DNA of 46,330 nt from an uncultured Desulfosporosinus sp. Lineage in GTDB: Bacteria; Bacillota; Desulfitobacteriia; Desulfitobacteriales; Desulfitobacteriaceae. This document shows positions 6,952 to 15,000 of the stretch, one piece after another. The translations under genes were made by a program, and so were the position numbers. The stretch covers positions 1 to 46,330 of the forward strand of contig CAKMJS010000121.1 in NCBI GenBank assembly GCA_927405585.1. Direction: 5' to 3'. The notes under the pieces are model-generated. The model was not told the origin of the DNA. It did not search any database and was given only the letters and a program-made list of their open reading frames with translations. Position 1 is the stretch's first letter; each line of letters starts with the position of its first letter.

Positions 6952-8099
6952 GTTTCGATATTCGAACCACGAACCACGAACTTCGAACCTCGATTTCGAC
7001 CTCGCGGATCGGAACTAATGATCCCCCCGCCCACGACAAGGCTTCCTTGATAAAAAACGACGGCTTGTCCTGGAGTCACTGCACGTTGAGGTTCGTCGAA
7101 TCGGACTACGACTTCATGGTCTTCAGCTCTATCCCCGGGATAAATGGTCGCCGGAACACCCTTGGAATTATAACGAATCTTAGCTTCGACTTTGAGCGGT
7201 TCCTCTAAAGACGGAATGGATATCCAGTTTAGATCGCTTGCCCAAAGCGTATCCGTGAACACATCTGGGTTTTCCCCTAACACTACCTCGTTGCTTTTAG
7301 GATTCAGACCCACGACAAACATCGGTTTACCGAAGGTTACTCCTAAGCCCTTCCGCTGCCCAACTGTGTAATGAATAATCCCTTGGTGCTTGCCAAGATT
7401 ATTGCCCAAAAGATCCACAAAATTTCCTGGTTTAATCAGCTCACTCGAGCGCTCCCGGACAAACGAAGCATAATCATCGTTTGGAACGAAACAAATCTCC
7501 TGGCTGTCGGGTTTGTTTCCTACCCCGAGCCCCCGTTCATTCGCCATTTTTCGAATTTGCTCTTTTGGGTATTCTGCTAAGGGAAAAAGAGTCTGGGCTA
7601 ACTGTTCCTGGGTTAACATGTAGAGTGCATAGGTCTGATCTTTTTTTGTATCAGCACTCTTACTTAATAAGAACCGTTCACTATCTGGATCTCTCAAGAC
7701 TTGCGCATAATGACCAGTGGCTATGTACTCAGCTCCCAGCCCACGGGCTTTACGGAGCATCTCACCAAATTTAACATGCTGATTACATGCCAAACAAGGG
7801 TTTGGCGTTTCTCCAGCCAAATAAGACTGTGTGAAATAATCCACCACAGTCTTCTCAAAGTACGAACGAAAGTTCATAACGTAATGAGGAATTCCCAAGA
7901 GAAAGGCAACCCGTCTAGCGTCATCTATCGCAGAATTGGAGCAGCAGCCTCCTTCGACTTCAGGCCCCGCCGATTCCCAAATCTGCAAGGTAATCCCGAT
8001 CACGTCATAGCCTTCTTCTTGGAGCAAAGCGGCGGCCATGGAACTATCCACACCACCGCTCATCCCTACAACTACTTTTGGTTTCGTTGTTAGACCCAT
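6939..8099 (-). CDS. mnmA: tRNA-specific 2-thiouridylase MnmA (TrmU)
   Basis: A 386-residue enzyme that thiolates U34 of tRNA-Lys, -Glu and -Gln at C2, using sulfur relayed from a cysteine desulfurase. The PP-loop GMSGGVDSS lies at residues 12-20. One catalytic cysteine is in NPCLACNQHVKFG near residue 103 and the second in SQEICFVPNDDY near 202. The C-terminal barrel continues to about residue 365 (VVFYQGSLVVGGGII). The last ~21 residues (RGRNRGSKFVVRGSNIETASR) are encoded by dispersed repeat DNA and are probably not part of the ancestral protein. It follows nifS and iscU, the likely sulfur donors, in one transcription unit. Confidence 0.97.
   Translation of the reverse strand: MGLTTKPKVVVGMSGGVDSSMAAALLQEEGYDVIGITLQIWESAGPEVEGGCCSNSAIDDARRVAFLLGIPHYVMNFRSYFEKTVVDYFTQSYLAGETPNPCLACNQHVKFGEMLRKARGLGAEYIATGHYAQVLRDPDSERFLLSKSADTKKDQTYALYMLTQEQLAQTLFPLAEYPKEQIRKMANERGLGVGNKPDSQEICFVPNDDYASFVRERSSELIKPGNFVDLLGNNLGKHQGIIHYTVGQRKGLGVTFGKPMFVVGLNPKSNEVVLGENPDVFTDTLWASDLNWISIPSLEEPLKVEAKIRYNSKGVPATIYPGDRAEDHEVVVRFDEPQRAVTPGQAVVFYQGSLVVGGGIISSDPRGRNRGSKFVVRGSNIETASR
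6952..7004. repeat. Degenerate tandem repeat forming the mnmA 3' end
   Basis: The words TTCGAACCACGAACCACGA, ACTTCGAACC and TCGATTTCGACCTCG are overlapping variants of a short CGAAC/TCGAA unit. They occupy the codons for the last ~18 residues of MnmA, and related words form the hairpin at 1515-1549. Confidence 0.65.
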
Positions 8100-8106
8100 A
8101 TTTCAT

Positions 8107-8484
8107 CTATTCCTTTTTTGTCTGTTTATCACGATAATTCCCAATTGCCTTATGGAGGGCATCCGCAGCCAAGTTCGAACAGTGCATTTTCGTTTCAGGA
8201 AGTCCTCCTAAGGCCTCAGCGACTGAAGCATTAGAGATAACCATGGCTTCCTCGATCGTTTTTCCTTTGACCATTTCCGTGACCATACTACTGGTCGCTA
8301 CAGCCGCACCACAACCAAATGTTTTAAACTTAACGTCCTTAATAATGTCTCCCTCAATATCTAAATAAATACGCATAATATCTCCGCACTTGGCATTCCC
8401 TACTTCACCCACACCATTGGCATTTTCAAGTTCACCAACGTTACGAGGATTTGTAAAATGGTCCATTACTTTTTCTGTATACAT
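8107..8484 (-). CDS. iscU: Fe-S cluster assembly scaffold, IscU/NifU-N type
   Basis: At 125 residues this is the length of a stand-alone IscU. The three cluster-ligand cysteines are at Cys33 (NAKCGD), Cys58 (FKTFGCGAA) and Cys102 (MHCSNLA), with the conserved Asp35 next to the first. The start YTEKVMDHFTNPRNVG is typical of the family. It builds [2Fe-2S]/[4Fe-4S] clusters on a scaffold with sulfur from the desulfurase encoded just upstream (21-base gap). No HscA, HscB or ferredoxin genes are next to it, which matches the reduced ISC-like sets of clostridial-type Firmicutes. Confidence 0.96.
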   Translation of the reverse strand: MYTEKVMDHFTNPRNVGELENANGVGEVGNAKCGDIMRIYLDIEGDIIKDVKFKTFGCGAAVATSSMVTEMVKGKTIEEAMVISNASVAEALGGLPETKMHCSNLAADALHKAIGNYRDKQTKKE

Positions 8485-8505
8485 CTTATATGTCCACTCC
8501 TTTAC

Positions 8506-9693
8506 CTATTCTGCTTGATTGCATTTAGTAACTTGATCATATAGCGGGGACATCATCCGCAAACGCTCAACAATCTTCGGTAATTGTTCTAGAACGTAGT
8601 CAATATCTTCCTCCGTGTTTTGACTTCCTAATGAAAATCGTAGAGAGCCGTGGGCGATCTCATGGACGAGCCCCATGGCAAGTAAGACGTGAGAGGGATC
8701 AAGGGAACCAGACGTGCAAGCCGATCCACTGGAAGCGGCAATCCCCAGCATATCGAGTGAAAGTAACAAGGACTCTCCTTCAACAAACTGAATACTGACA
8801 TTCACATTGTTAGGTAAACGCTTTTCACCGAGTGGCCCATTCACTTTCACGTGTTCAATGCGCTCTAGAATTCCGTTCATCAGTTTGTCGCGCAGTTTCC
8901 TTTGAAGCTCAGCTTCTTCGTCCATCTGTTTTCCGATCAGTTCGCAAGCTTTACCAAACCCAATAATTCCAGGCGTGTTCTCTGTCCCCGAACGGCGACG
9001 CTTCTCTTGACTTCCCCCATGAGCCAACGGCACTATACGTACCCCTTTACGAATATAAAGGGCGCCAACCCCTTTAGGCCCATAAATTTTATGACTAGAC
9101 ACCGTCATCAAGTCGATATTCATTTCTTGGACATTAATCGGCAGTTTTCCAAAGGACTGAACTGCATCTACATGAAACGTGACACCGTGTTCTTTCGCCA
9201 GATTACCTATCTCAGCAATCGGTTGGATTGAACCGACTTCGTTATTGGCATGCATCACACTAATTAAGATAGTATCTGGTCGGATAGCCTTGCGAACGTC
9301 TTCAACTGCGACAATCCCTTCCGAATCAACTGGGATGACGGTTAACTCAAAACCTTTTTTCTCTAAGAATTCAAAGGTTTCTAGGACTGCATGGTGTTCT
9401 ATGGCCGAAGTTATAAGATGCTTACCTTTTTTTTGTAACGCTTCAACTGTGCCCAGAATGGCTAGATTATCCGCTTCCGTTCCACCGCTAGTAAAGGTTA
9501 TTTCCTTAGGGGTGGCTCCGAGCAGCTCTGCCACTTGGCGTCGAGCCTCCTCTAAAGCTTGTTTAGCCTCTCTACCAAAACCATGGACACTTGAAGGATT
9601 ACCATATTTTTCAGTATAATACGTCATCATTAAAGCGGCAACTTCCAGGTCAACTGGAGTCGTCGCACTGTGGTCTAGATAAATACGCCGCAT
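8506..9693 (-). CDS. nifS: Cysteine desulfurase, NifS/IscS family
   Basis: A PLP-dependent enzyme of 395 residues that makes a persulfide from cysteine and releases alanine. Visible landmarks are the N-terminal YLDHSATTPVD, the PLP lysine Lys202 in SSHKIYGPKG, the histidine of AIEHHAVLE, and the catalytic Cys326 in the long-loop motif SSGSACTSGS, which marks class I (IscS/NifS) rather than SufS. It lies between the IscR-like regulator and iscU/mnmA, so it is the likely sulfur source for both cluster assembly and tRNA thiolation. The ATG follows GAGGGAG. Confidence 0.96.
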   Translation of the reverse strand: MRRIYLDHSATTPVDLEVAALMMTYYTEKYGNPSSVHGFGREAKQALEEARRQVAELLGATPKEITFTSGGTEADNLAILGTVEALQKKGKHLITSAIEHHAVLETFEFLEKKGFELTVIPVDSEGIVAVEDVRKAIRPDTILISVMHANNEVGSIQPIAEIGNLAKEHGVTFHVDAVQSFGKLPINVQEMNIDLMTVSSHKIYGPKGVGALYIRKGVRIVPLAHGGSQEKRRRSGTENTPGIIGFGKACELIGKQMDEEAELQRKLRDKLMNGILERIEHVKVNGPLGEKRLPNNVNVSIQFVEGESLLLSLDMLGIAASSGSACTSGSLDPSHVLLAMGLVHEIAHGSLRFSLGSQNTEEDIDYVLEQLPKIVERLRMMSPLYDQVTKCNQAE

Positions 9694-9731
9694 TGGGCTC
9701 CCTCCCTAGTACATTTAAAATTAACAAGGGT

Positions 9732-10184
9732 CTAAATATAGTACATATATAAGCTTCTGTCCGCTTCACGCTTTTTGGCATCTTCCAGCATAGTTTCAAG
9801 GGTGATGGAATCGAGCACGTCCACGATGGAGTTTCGAACTTTCTCCCAGATTGTCCGGGTCACGCAATAGTCTGCTTTAGCGCAACATTCCGGGTCCTCC
9901 TCGGATACACAATCGGCGGGAGCTATCGGCCCTTCTAAGACGCGAATGATATCCCCGATTCTTATCTTACTGGGTTCTCTGCCCAATAGATAACCGCCCT
10001 GCGCCCCACGCACACTCTTTACAAGACCTGCCTTACGCAACCCAGAAACGAGTTGCTCCAGATAATGCTCAGAGATACCTTGTCTCTCTGCAATGCTTTT
10101 CAAAGAGGTCGGGCCTTCCCCTACATGTTGGGCTAAATCAAACATGGCTTTAACACCATACCGCCCTTTGGTCGAGAGTTTCAT
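9732..10184 (-). CDS. iscR: Rrf2-family Fe-S-type regulator (IscR-like)
   Basis: With the ATG at 10184 the protein has 150 residues: an N-terminal winged helix (MKLSTKGRYGVKAMFDLAQH, SISEHYLEQL-type recognition region, RGAQGGYLL wing) and a cysteine segment DCVSEEDPECCAKADYC. Its Cys92, Cys100, Cys101 and Cys107 resemble the cluster-binding triad of IscR, unlike Bacillus CymR. A GTG nine bases upstream is possible, but the AGGAGG ribosome site is best spaced (8 bases) for the ATG. Being first in the nifS-iscU-mnmA cluster, it probably senses Fe-S status and represses its own operon. The gene symbol is by similarity. Confidence 0.88.
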   Translation of the reverse strand: MKLSTKGRYGVKAMFDLAQHVGEGPTSLKSIAERQGISEHYLEQLVSGLRKAGLVKSVRGAQGGYLLGREPSKIRIGDIIRVLEGPIAPADCVSEEDPECCAKADYCVTRTIWEKVRNSIVDVLDSITLETMLEDAKKREADRSLYMYYI

Positions 10185-10248
10185 TACCCTCACCTCCTCC
10201 TTTCCGGAGTTTAAACCCTACTAATCATCTACAAGATTTTATGTTTAT

Positions 10249-10277
10249 ATCTTATAAAAACACTCGGAATTTGTCAA
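10249..10277 (-). promoter_or_regulatory. Predicted promoter of the iscR-nifS-iscU-mnmA unit
   Basis: TTGACA (10272-10277) and TAAGAT (10249-10254) are separated by exactly 17 bases, upstream of the IscR-like gene. The imperfect palindromic surroundings (ACTCTTGACA, TTCCGAGTG) could hold a regulator site overlapping the -35 box, but I cannot assign an operator. Confidence 0.75.
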
Positions 10278-10368
10278 GAGTATACCCAACTAATTTACTA
10301 TTGTTTAATTATTCTGTAATTTGCCTAACTCCTCCCTATTAAACAGAACAATAGCTCTCATGGTATAA

Positions 10369-11001
10369 TCATGAGGACTTGGCTAGCCAATTGACCACAA
10401 TTATCAGCCAAACAACAGAAATCCCAAGTAACAACCGTTCCGTTAAACCGGTTAAATTATGAAGCGATAATAAGACACCCTTCACATGATAATGATATTT
10501 CAGCGCAAAATCGCCAATAAGACCTAGGTATAATAAAATTGCCAAAACCAAGGCTACTATAGCAATTATTTGTACTGCTAAAGCAAAGGATTGAGACAAA
10601 ACAATCATACCTAATACAGAAACTGCTACTCCAATAACAGAAGAAATTGAGTGCAGGGTACCGATTAATGTCATTTGCTCACCTTTTAAATCGACTTTGA
10701 AAAAACCAGTAAAAGCCTTAGCTACACCCCAAATAGCCATTAGGGTCAGTCCGATGTTCGTAGAGGCTCTAGCTGGCAATACAGCCTGCAAGCACCAATA
10801 AATTGCCAAGATGGCTAAACCGTAAACAACAAAACTACTTGCAGCAAGCGTTCCATACTTACCAACAGCATATTCGCTGATATACCGACTTAGGGGATTA
10901 TAGTCTGGGCGTAATTTGTGCATGGCTATTATAATGACCGTAACGTATCCCAATCCTATTATGGAAATCCAAATAATCAATTCACTATTTAGATTGTTCA
11001 T
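10369..11001 (-). CDS. DUF998-family integral membrane protein
   Basis: This 210-residue protein has about six hydrophobic segments, roughly at 8-28, 52-72, 80-98, 112-135, 140-165 and 183-205. Between the first two lies the DUF998 signature LRPDYNPLSRYISEYAVGKYG. The function of the family is unknown. It is transcribed away from rarA, with 62 bases between their starts. Its codons are more AT-rich than its neighbours'. No promoter is obvious in the short divergent gap. Confidence 0.82.
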   Translation of the reverse strand: MNNLNSELIIWISIIGLGYVTVIIIAMHKLRPDYNPLSRYISEYAVGKYGTLAASSFVVYGLAILAIYWCLQAVLPARASTNIGLTLMAIWGVAKAFTGFFKVDLKGEQMTLIGTLHSISSVIGVAVSVLGMIVLSQSFALAVQIIAIVALVLAILLYLGLIGDFALKYHYHVKGVLLSLHNLTGLTERLLLGISVVWLIIVVNWLAKSS

Positions 11002-11063
11002 ATTTGCACCTCAATGAATTTGCACAAATTTGTGCGCTCACCTGAAAGGAACGTGAAGCTAAT

Positions 11064-12356
11064 ATGGATCTTTTTTCTGCATCGTTTGATCAACATTCAG
11101 TCGCCCCTCTAGCAGAGCGGATGCGTCCTAGAACGCTCGATGAATATATCGGGCAAAGTCACATTCTCGGTCGCGGAAAGCTCCTCCGTCGGGCCATCGA
11201 AGCAGACCGAGTTTCTTCTCTAATCCTCTATGGCCCGCCAGGCACCGGTAAAACCTCTTTGGCACAAGTCATCGCAGCCAAAACTACCTCACGCTTTATC
11301 CGCATAAATGCTGTCACCTCAGGCGTTAAAGACATCCGTGAAATCAATTCTCAGGCTACAGATGACCTTCATCTTTATGGAAAACGTACCTTAGTTTTCT
11401 GCGATGAAGTTCACCGCTTTAATAAAGGACAGCAAGATGCACTCCTTCCTGCCGTCGAAAACGGTACAATTACCTTTATCGGAGCCACAACGGAGAACCC
11501 CTTTTTCGAACTTAATTCTGCGCTCCTAAGTCGTTCAACTCTTTTCCGTTTAGAACTTCTCATTCCTTCAGAAATTCGCCTTGGCCTTGAAAACGCTTTG
11601 AAAAACTCTGAACGTGGCCTTGGCCAATATCTGGTTGAGATTACCCCGGAAGCTTGGGAGCATTGGATCAATTATGCTAACGGGGATTTACGGCGCGCCC
11701 TTAATGCCTTGGAATTGGCCGTGCTCACCACCTTACCGGAAAATGGAACTCGATATATTACCCTTGATATAGCGGAAGAATCAATACAGCAAAGGGCCAT
11801 GCGGTTCGATAAAACAGGGGATAACCATTATGACATCATCTCCGCATTTATTAAAAGTATGCGCGGCTCAGATCCAGATGCTGCACTCTACTGGCTGGCA
11901 GTCCTCCTTGAGTCTGGAGAAGACCCCCGTTTCATCATACGTCGAATTATTGTCCATGCCTCTGAAGACGTTGGACTCGCCGATCCCTCGGTCATGCTCC
12001 AAGCACATGCCGCCGCCAACGCCCTCGAATGGCTTGGCTTACCTGAGGCGAGGATTCCCATAGCTCAAGCTGTGCTAGCTATCACCACTGCCCCAAAAAG
12101 CAATAGCGCCGCCGAAAGCATCGACCGCGCCCTTACTTATGTAAAACAACAACCCACTGGGGAAGTTCCGTCTCACCTGAAAGATAGCAGCTACCCTGGT
12201 GCAAGTAAATTGGAGCACGGTAAAGGGTATCTCTATCCGCACGCCTACCCCAACCACTGGGTCGAACAAACCTACCTCCCTAAAAACGTCCAAGGTCAAA
12301 CCTTTTATGTCTCCTCAGAAATGGGAAAAGAGCGTTCAAAACCTAAAGGGAGCTAA
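11064..12356 (+). CDS. rarA: Replication-associated recombination protein RarA (MgsA), AAA+ ATPase
   Basis: A 430-residue AAA+ protein with APLAERMRPRTLDEYIGQ at the N-terminus, Walker A GPPGTGKTSLA near residue 56, Walker B VFCDEVHRF near 113, sensor 1 FIGATTENP, and an arginine-finger region SALLSRS. The C-terminal half matches the tetramerisation domain of the family (MRGSDPDAALYWLA, DPRFIIRRIIVHASEDVGLADP, PKSNSA). It acts at stalled replication forks, displacing DNA ends and interacting with SSB. It is the only housekeeping gene here on the plus strand. It lies next to the IscR-like gene region, as in Bacillus, where rarA neighbours cymR. The ATG follows AAAGGAA. Confidence 0.96.
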   Translation: MDLFSASFDQHSVAPLAERMRPRTLDEYIGQSHILGRGKLLRRAIEADRVSSLILYGPPGTGKTSLAQVIAAKTTSRFIRINAVTSGVKDIREINSQATDDLHLYGKRTLVFCDEVHRFNKGQQDALLPAVENGTITFIGATTENPFFELNSALLSRSTLFRLELLIPSEIRLGLENALKNSERGLGQYLVEITPEAWEHWINYANGDLRRALNALELAVLTTLPENGTRYITLDIAEESIQQRAMRFDKTGDNHYDIISAFIKSMRGSDPDAALYWLAVLLESGEDPRFIIRRIIVHASEDVGLADPSVMLQAHAAANALEWLGLPEARIPIAQAVLAITTAPKSNSAAESIDRALTYVKQQPTGEVPSHLKDSSYPGASKLEHGKGYLYPHAYPNHWVEQTYLPKNVQGQTFYVSSEMGKERSKPKGS

Positions 12357-12373
12357 AGTTTCTCACACAGAAC

Positions 12374-12398
12374 ATTGGCTATTGGCTTATTGGCTTAA
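12374..12398. repeat. Short tandem repeat between convergent genes
   Basis: TTGGCTA, TTGGCTTA and TTGGCTTA lie in a row in the 38-base gap between the rarA stop and the threonine aldolase stop. No terminator hairpin is visible in the gap. Confidence 0.55.
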
Positions 12399-13441
12399 CC
12401 CCTCATGATCCGAGTGAGTGTTTCCACTAGCTTAAGGCCATCGAGTTCACCGACATCCTTGTGCGTCACAAACCGCACGGTCTGAGGTCCGGAGCCTGCA
12501 GCGAGGACTTCAGCCATCTGCAAAGCCTCGACGAGTTTATCCGCTGTGCCCCAAGCCGAGTCAACTTCAACTAGGACGATGTTAGTCTTTAATCGCTCTA
12601 AATCCACTTTTAGATGTGGGATGACCGAAATGGCCTGCCCTATTTTCCAGGCTAAAGCATGGTCATCCACCAGTCTCTCGGTCATTCTTTCTAGGGCAAC
12701 AACCCCTGCAGCAGCAATTACTCCCGCTTGGCGCATACCTCCGCCCAGCATTTTACGGCACTTTCTGGCTTGACGAATGAATTCCTTACTCCCAGCGAGG
12801 ATGGACCCTACTGGGGCTCCTAGTCCTTTCGATAGGCAAAACATCACAGAATCAACCGGGGCCACAAGTTCGGAAACGTCACAGTTCTGGGCTATAGCCG
12901 CATTAAACACTCGGGCGCCATCCATATGGACCATTAGTCCCCGTTCATGGGCGACCTCAGCAACCGCTTTTACCTGCTCTGGGCTCCAGATCGTCCCCCC
13001 TGCCCGATTGTGAGTGTTTTCGATACAAAGTAGTGATGGCGTAGGGTAGTGAATATTTTCTACTCGCAAGGCTTTTCGCAAAGCATCTGGAGTAATAATT
13101 CCTGCACTCCCCGGAATTAGTCGAGGTATAACGCCGCCTAAAGCGGCCATGCCTCCAACTTCGTAATAATAAATGTGTGCTTCTGACTCCATAAGCACTT
13201 CATCTCCACGTTTGGTATGGGTTAAGACGGCAATCAGATTTCCTTGCGTCCCGCTCGTCACGAAAAGCGCTGCCTCTTTGCCAACTTTTTCGGCCGCTAA
13301 GCGCTCCAAACGCTGGATAGTCGGATCTTCACCTAAGACATCATCTCCCACTTCAGCGGTATACATCGCCTCGCGCATTTCCTGTGTCGGCACAGTGACT
13401 GTATCACTTCGAAAATCAAATGATTTGTTAAGTAGCTCCAC
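12395..13441 (-). CDS. ltaE: Low-specificity L-threonine aldolase
   Basis: A fold-type I PLP enzyme that splits L-threonine or allo-threonine to glycine and acetaldehyde. Landmarks: FDFRSDTVTVPTQEMR at the start, VGDDVLGEDPT, the aromatic/His region ESEAHIYYYE, the aspartate of HMDGARVFNAA, and the PLP lysine in MFCLSKGLGAP near residue 200. The frame is open from 13459, but I place the start at the GTG at 13441, because AGAGGGGA lies 8 bases upstream, giving 348 residues; the GTG at 13459 has no good ribosome site. It stands alone, converging on rarA. Confidence 0.93.
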   Translation of the reverse strand: MELLNKSFDFRSDTVTVPTQEMREAMYTAEVGDDVLGEDPTIQRLERLAAEKVGKEAALFVTSGTQGNLIAVLTHTKRGDEVLMESEAHIYYYEVGGMAALGGVIPRLIPGSAGIITPDALRKALRVENIHYPTPSLLCIENTHNRAGGTIWSPEQVKAVAEVAHERGLMVHMDGARVFNAAIAQNCDVSELVAPVDSVMFCLSKGLGAPVGSILAGSKEFIRQARKCRKMLGGGMRQAGVIAAAGVVALERMTERLVDDHALAWKIGQAISVIPHLKVDLERLKTNIVLVEVDSAWGTADKLVEALQMAEVLAAGSGPQTVRFVTHKDVGELDGLKLVETLTRIMRG

Positions 13442-13492
13442 GTTACTTTCCCCTCTCACCGAACGAATTAAACTCTAACTCTTTGGCCCGTT

Positions 13493-13867
13493 TTATAGCC
13501 ACCCTTTATCTTTATAAAGCGAATATCCTATATCAAGCGCTGCTATTATTTGTTTCTCTAAGTCTTCATTGAGCTTCTTTATATGAAAACAAGATTTCCC
13601 TTTCAATAACTTTAGCAACTCTGGCCCAAATACACTTTTAAGTTCAACATCGGTATAAACTGGCATGTAATAAAAACCGACATAATTACTTTGTATGATC
13701 AGTGCTGCAAAAGAAATTTCTTTCCGCTTTCGACCTTCGATGACCAGGTTTTTCACTGACCATAGATCATATTTACTGTCAAGATCAAATTTAGGGGTGA
13801 GCGGATTTTCATATTTCTTAAGGATTTCTTTAAGTCTTTGGTACACTTCTATTAGTTCGTTATTCAC
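13493..13867 (-). CDS. Small conserved protein, DUF1801/YdhG-like
   Basis: A soluble 124-residue protein with an N-terminal helix (YQRLKEILKKYENPLT), then AALIIQSNYVGFYYMPVY, FGPELLKLLKGKSCFHIKKLNEDL and a C-terminal helix. The pattern of a strand ending in YYMPVY, followed by a GKSCFHIKK strand, resembles DUF1801/YdhG-type proteins, whose function is poorly known. The start is a GTG after AAGGAAGGTG. It lies between the trxA terminator and ltaE. The assignment is by pattern memory only. Confidence 0.6.
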   Translation of the reverse strand: MNNELIEVYQRLKEILKKYENPLTPKFDLDSKYDLWSVKNLVIEGRKRKEISFAALIIQSNYVGFYYMPVYTDVELKSVFGPELLKLLKGKSCFHIKKLNEDLEKQIIAALDIGYSLYKDKGWL

Positions 13868-13893
13868 TATTTCACCTTCCTTCCTAATCTAAG

Positions 13894-13924
13894 AAAGCGA
13901 TGCCCACGTACGTTTGGGCATCGC
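13894..13924 (-). terminator. Terminator after csoR-trxA
   Basis: GCGATGCCC (13897-13905) pairs perfectly with GGGCATCGC (13916-13924) around a 10-base loop. Read on the minus strand, TTTCTT follows the stem. On the plus strand ATTTTG follows, so weak bidirectional use is possible. Confidence 0.85.
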
Positions 13925-13966
13925 ATTTTGTTTATCTTCAGTTGGAACGAGTTTTACTCTCTGGAA

Positions 13967-14296
13967 TTAGAGGTGTGAATTGAGCATTTTGACAAGATCA
14001 GGTTTTCCACGGAAGCCAGTGATTTTGTCAACCATCTTGCCCCCTTTAAAAATTCCCAATGTGGGGATACTCATAACTCCATACTGCTGAGAAATTGGAC
14101 CATTTTCATCGACGTTGAGCTTCCCTATGACAATTCGCCCGACATACTCATCGCCAAGTTCATCAATAACGGGAGCTACCATGCGGCATGGGCTACACCA
14201 AGGCGCCCAAAAATCTACCAAGACCGCTTGCTCAGACTTTAGAACATCCGACTCAAAGTTTGCAGTAGTAAAAGTTTTTACATTTGCACCAGCCAT
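13967..14296 (-). CDS. trxA: Thioredoxin with a WCSPC active site
   Basis: This 109-residue protein has the thioredoxin fold signatures VLVDFWAPWCSPCRMVAPV, LNVDENGPISQQYGVMSIPT (with the cis-proline after SI) and GFRGKPDLVKML. The active site is Cys34-Ser-Pro-Cys37 rather than the usual Cys-Gly-Pro-Cys; the change of one inner residue should alter redox potential or partner choice, but the pair itself is intact. It follows the CsoR-family gene by about 30 bases and shares its promoter, so it is probably controlled by that regulator. The ATG follows AGGAGG. Confidence 0.95.
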   Translation of the reverse strand: MAGANVKTFTTANFESDVLKSEQAVLVDFWAPWCSPCRMVAPVIDELGDEYVGRIVIGKLNVDENGPISQQYGVMSIPTLGIFKGGKMVDKITGFRGKPDLVKMLNSHL

Positions 14297-14327
14297 TAAA
14301 ATTCCCTCCTATTTAGTCTAATCCGAC

Positions 14328-14609
14328 TTATTTAATAAATTTGTTTAGCACCCCGATAAGCTCTTCAATCGCTGCTTCCTGGTCACTGTTTTCAACCGCA
14401 TTTCGCATACATCCTCGCGAATGATGTTCAAAGACAATCGTACCAACTCGGTTAATCGCGGCCCGAACAGCCGCCACTTGGATCAACACGTCAACACAAT
14501 ACTTGTCTCCTTCAACCATGCGTTGAATTCCCTTAACTTGACCTTCGATTTTTTTCAGCCTACGAATGAGATCCTCCTTGGATTCTGTATAAGGGGTTAT
14601 ATTCGCCAT
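14328..14609 (-). CDS. csoR: CsoR-family metal-sensing repressor
   Basis: An all-helical DUF156 protein of 93 residues. Counting from the ATG at 14609, the copper ligands of CsoR are all present with the right spacing: Cys38 (GDKYCVDVL), His63 and Cys67 (EHHSRGC). In Bacillus CsoR the triad is Cys45, His70 and Cys74, the same 25- and 4-residue steps. This fits Cu(I) sensing rather than the persulfide sensor CstR, which lacks the histidine. The upstream ATG at 14618 directly abuts the GGAGGA site, so the second ATG is preferred. No copper exporter is in the window; the downstream gene is trxA. Confidence 0.88.
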   Translation of the reverse strand: MANITPYTESKEDLIRRLKKIEGQVKGIQRMVEGDKYCVDVLIQVAAVRAAINRVGTIVFEHHSRGCMRNAVENSDQEAAIEELIGVLNKFIK

Positions 14610-14626
14610 GCCACGCATTCCTCCGA

Positions 14627-14682
14627 TACCCTAAGGGGGTAACTATACAGATATTATAGCTAATAACCCCCCCCACTGTCAA
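14627..14682 (-). promoter_or_regulatory. csoR-trxA promoter with CsoR-type operator
   Basis: A consensus promoter, TTGACA (14677-14682), 18 bases, TATAAT (14653-14658), carries an 8-G run within the spacer (GTGGGGGGGG). Just after the expected transcript start lies the inverted repeat TACCCCCTTAGGGTA (14627-14641), matching the TACC/GGTA G-C-tract palindromes bound by CsoR/RcnR proteins. Autorepression is therefore likely. The G-run may form a second half-site. Confidence 0.8.
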
Positions 14683-14972
14683 ACGGTTCCAACAAAAAAA
14701 ACTAATGAATTTTATTATATACTCATCTACTCCAGAACTATCCCAGACGTCACCAGGGCGTTTAGAATTTAGCTAGCCTGCAAACATGCAAGTCTAGCGC
14801 ACTGCTTACAAACATACTCTTCCCAGCTTGAGAACATACAAATCTCATTGCGTTACTGAGTTCAAACAGCAAACCAACCAAATTTTTATTAATTTGTATT
14901 AACTTTCCATAATCAAAGTTGAAGAAATTTTCTTTTGTGGACAATCCCCTAACTTTATAATGTCGCCAGTTA
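14683..14972. other. Intergenic DNA without a recognised feature
   Basis: About 290 AT-rich bases between the csoR promoter and the aspS 3' end. A 60-codon frame (14762-14944, minus) has no ribosome site or recognisable domain. Small imperfect repeats of GCAAACATGCAAG type are present near 14776-14825. I see no RNA gene or clear terminator. Confidence 0.5.
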
Positions 14973-15000
14973 AGAGTATCGCCGAAGCCGGGATTCCTAG
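14973..15000. repeat. Dispersed repeat copy providing the aspS stop codon
   Basis: The 28-base stretch beginning AGAGTATCGCCGAAGCCG and ending with CCTAG is nearly identical to 29159-29186, differing at only a few bases. The aspS stop codon (14997-14999) is inside it. Confidence 0.7.

Noticed and set aside
6749-7039. A 96-codon minus-strand frame overlapping the mnmA end
   Set aside because: It is a shadow of mnmA and the hairpin array, with no ribosome site or recognisable domain.
14627-14641. TACCC/GGGTA palindrome as a terminator
   Set aside because: It has no T-run and sits at the transcript start; the CsoR-type operator fits better.
14762-14944. A 60-codon minus-strand frame upstream of the aspS end region
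   Set aside because: No ribosome site and no recognisable motif; AT-rich intergenic DNA.
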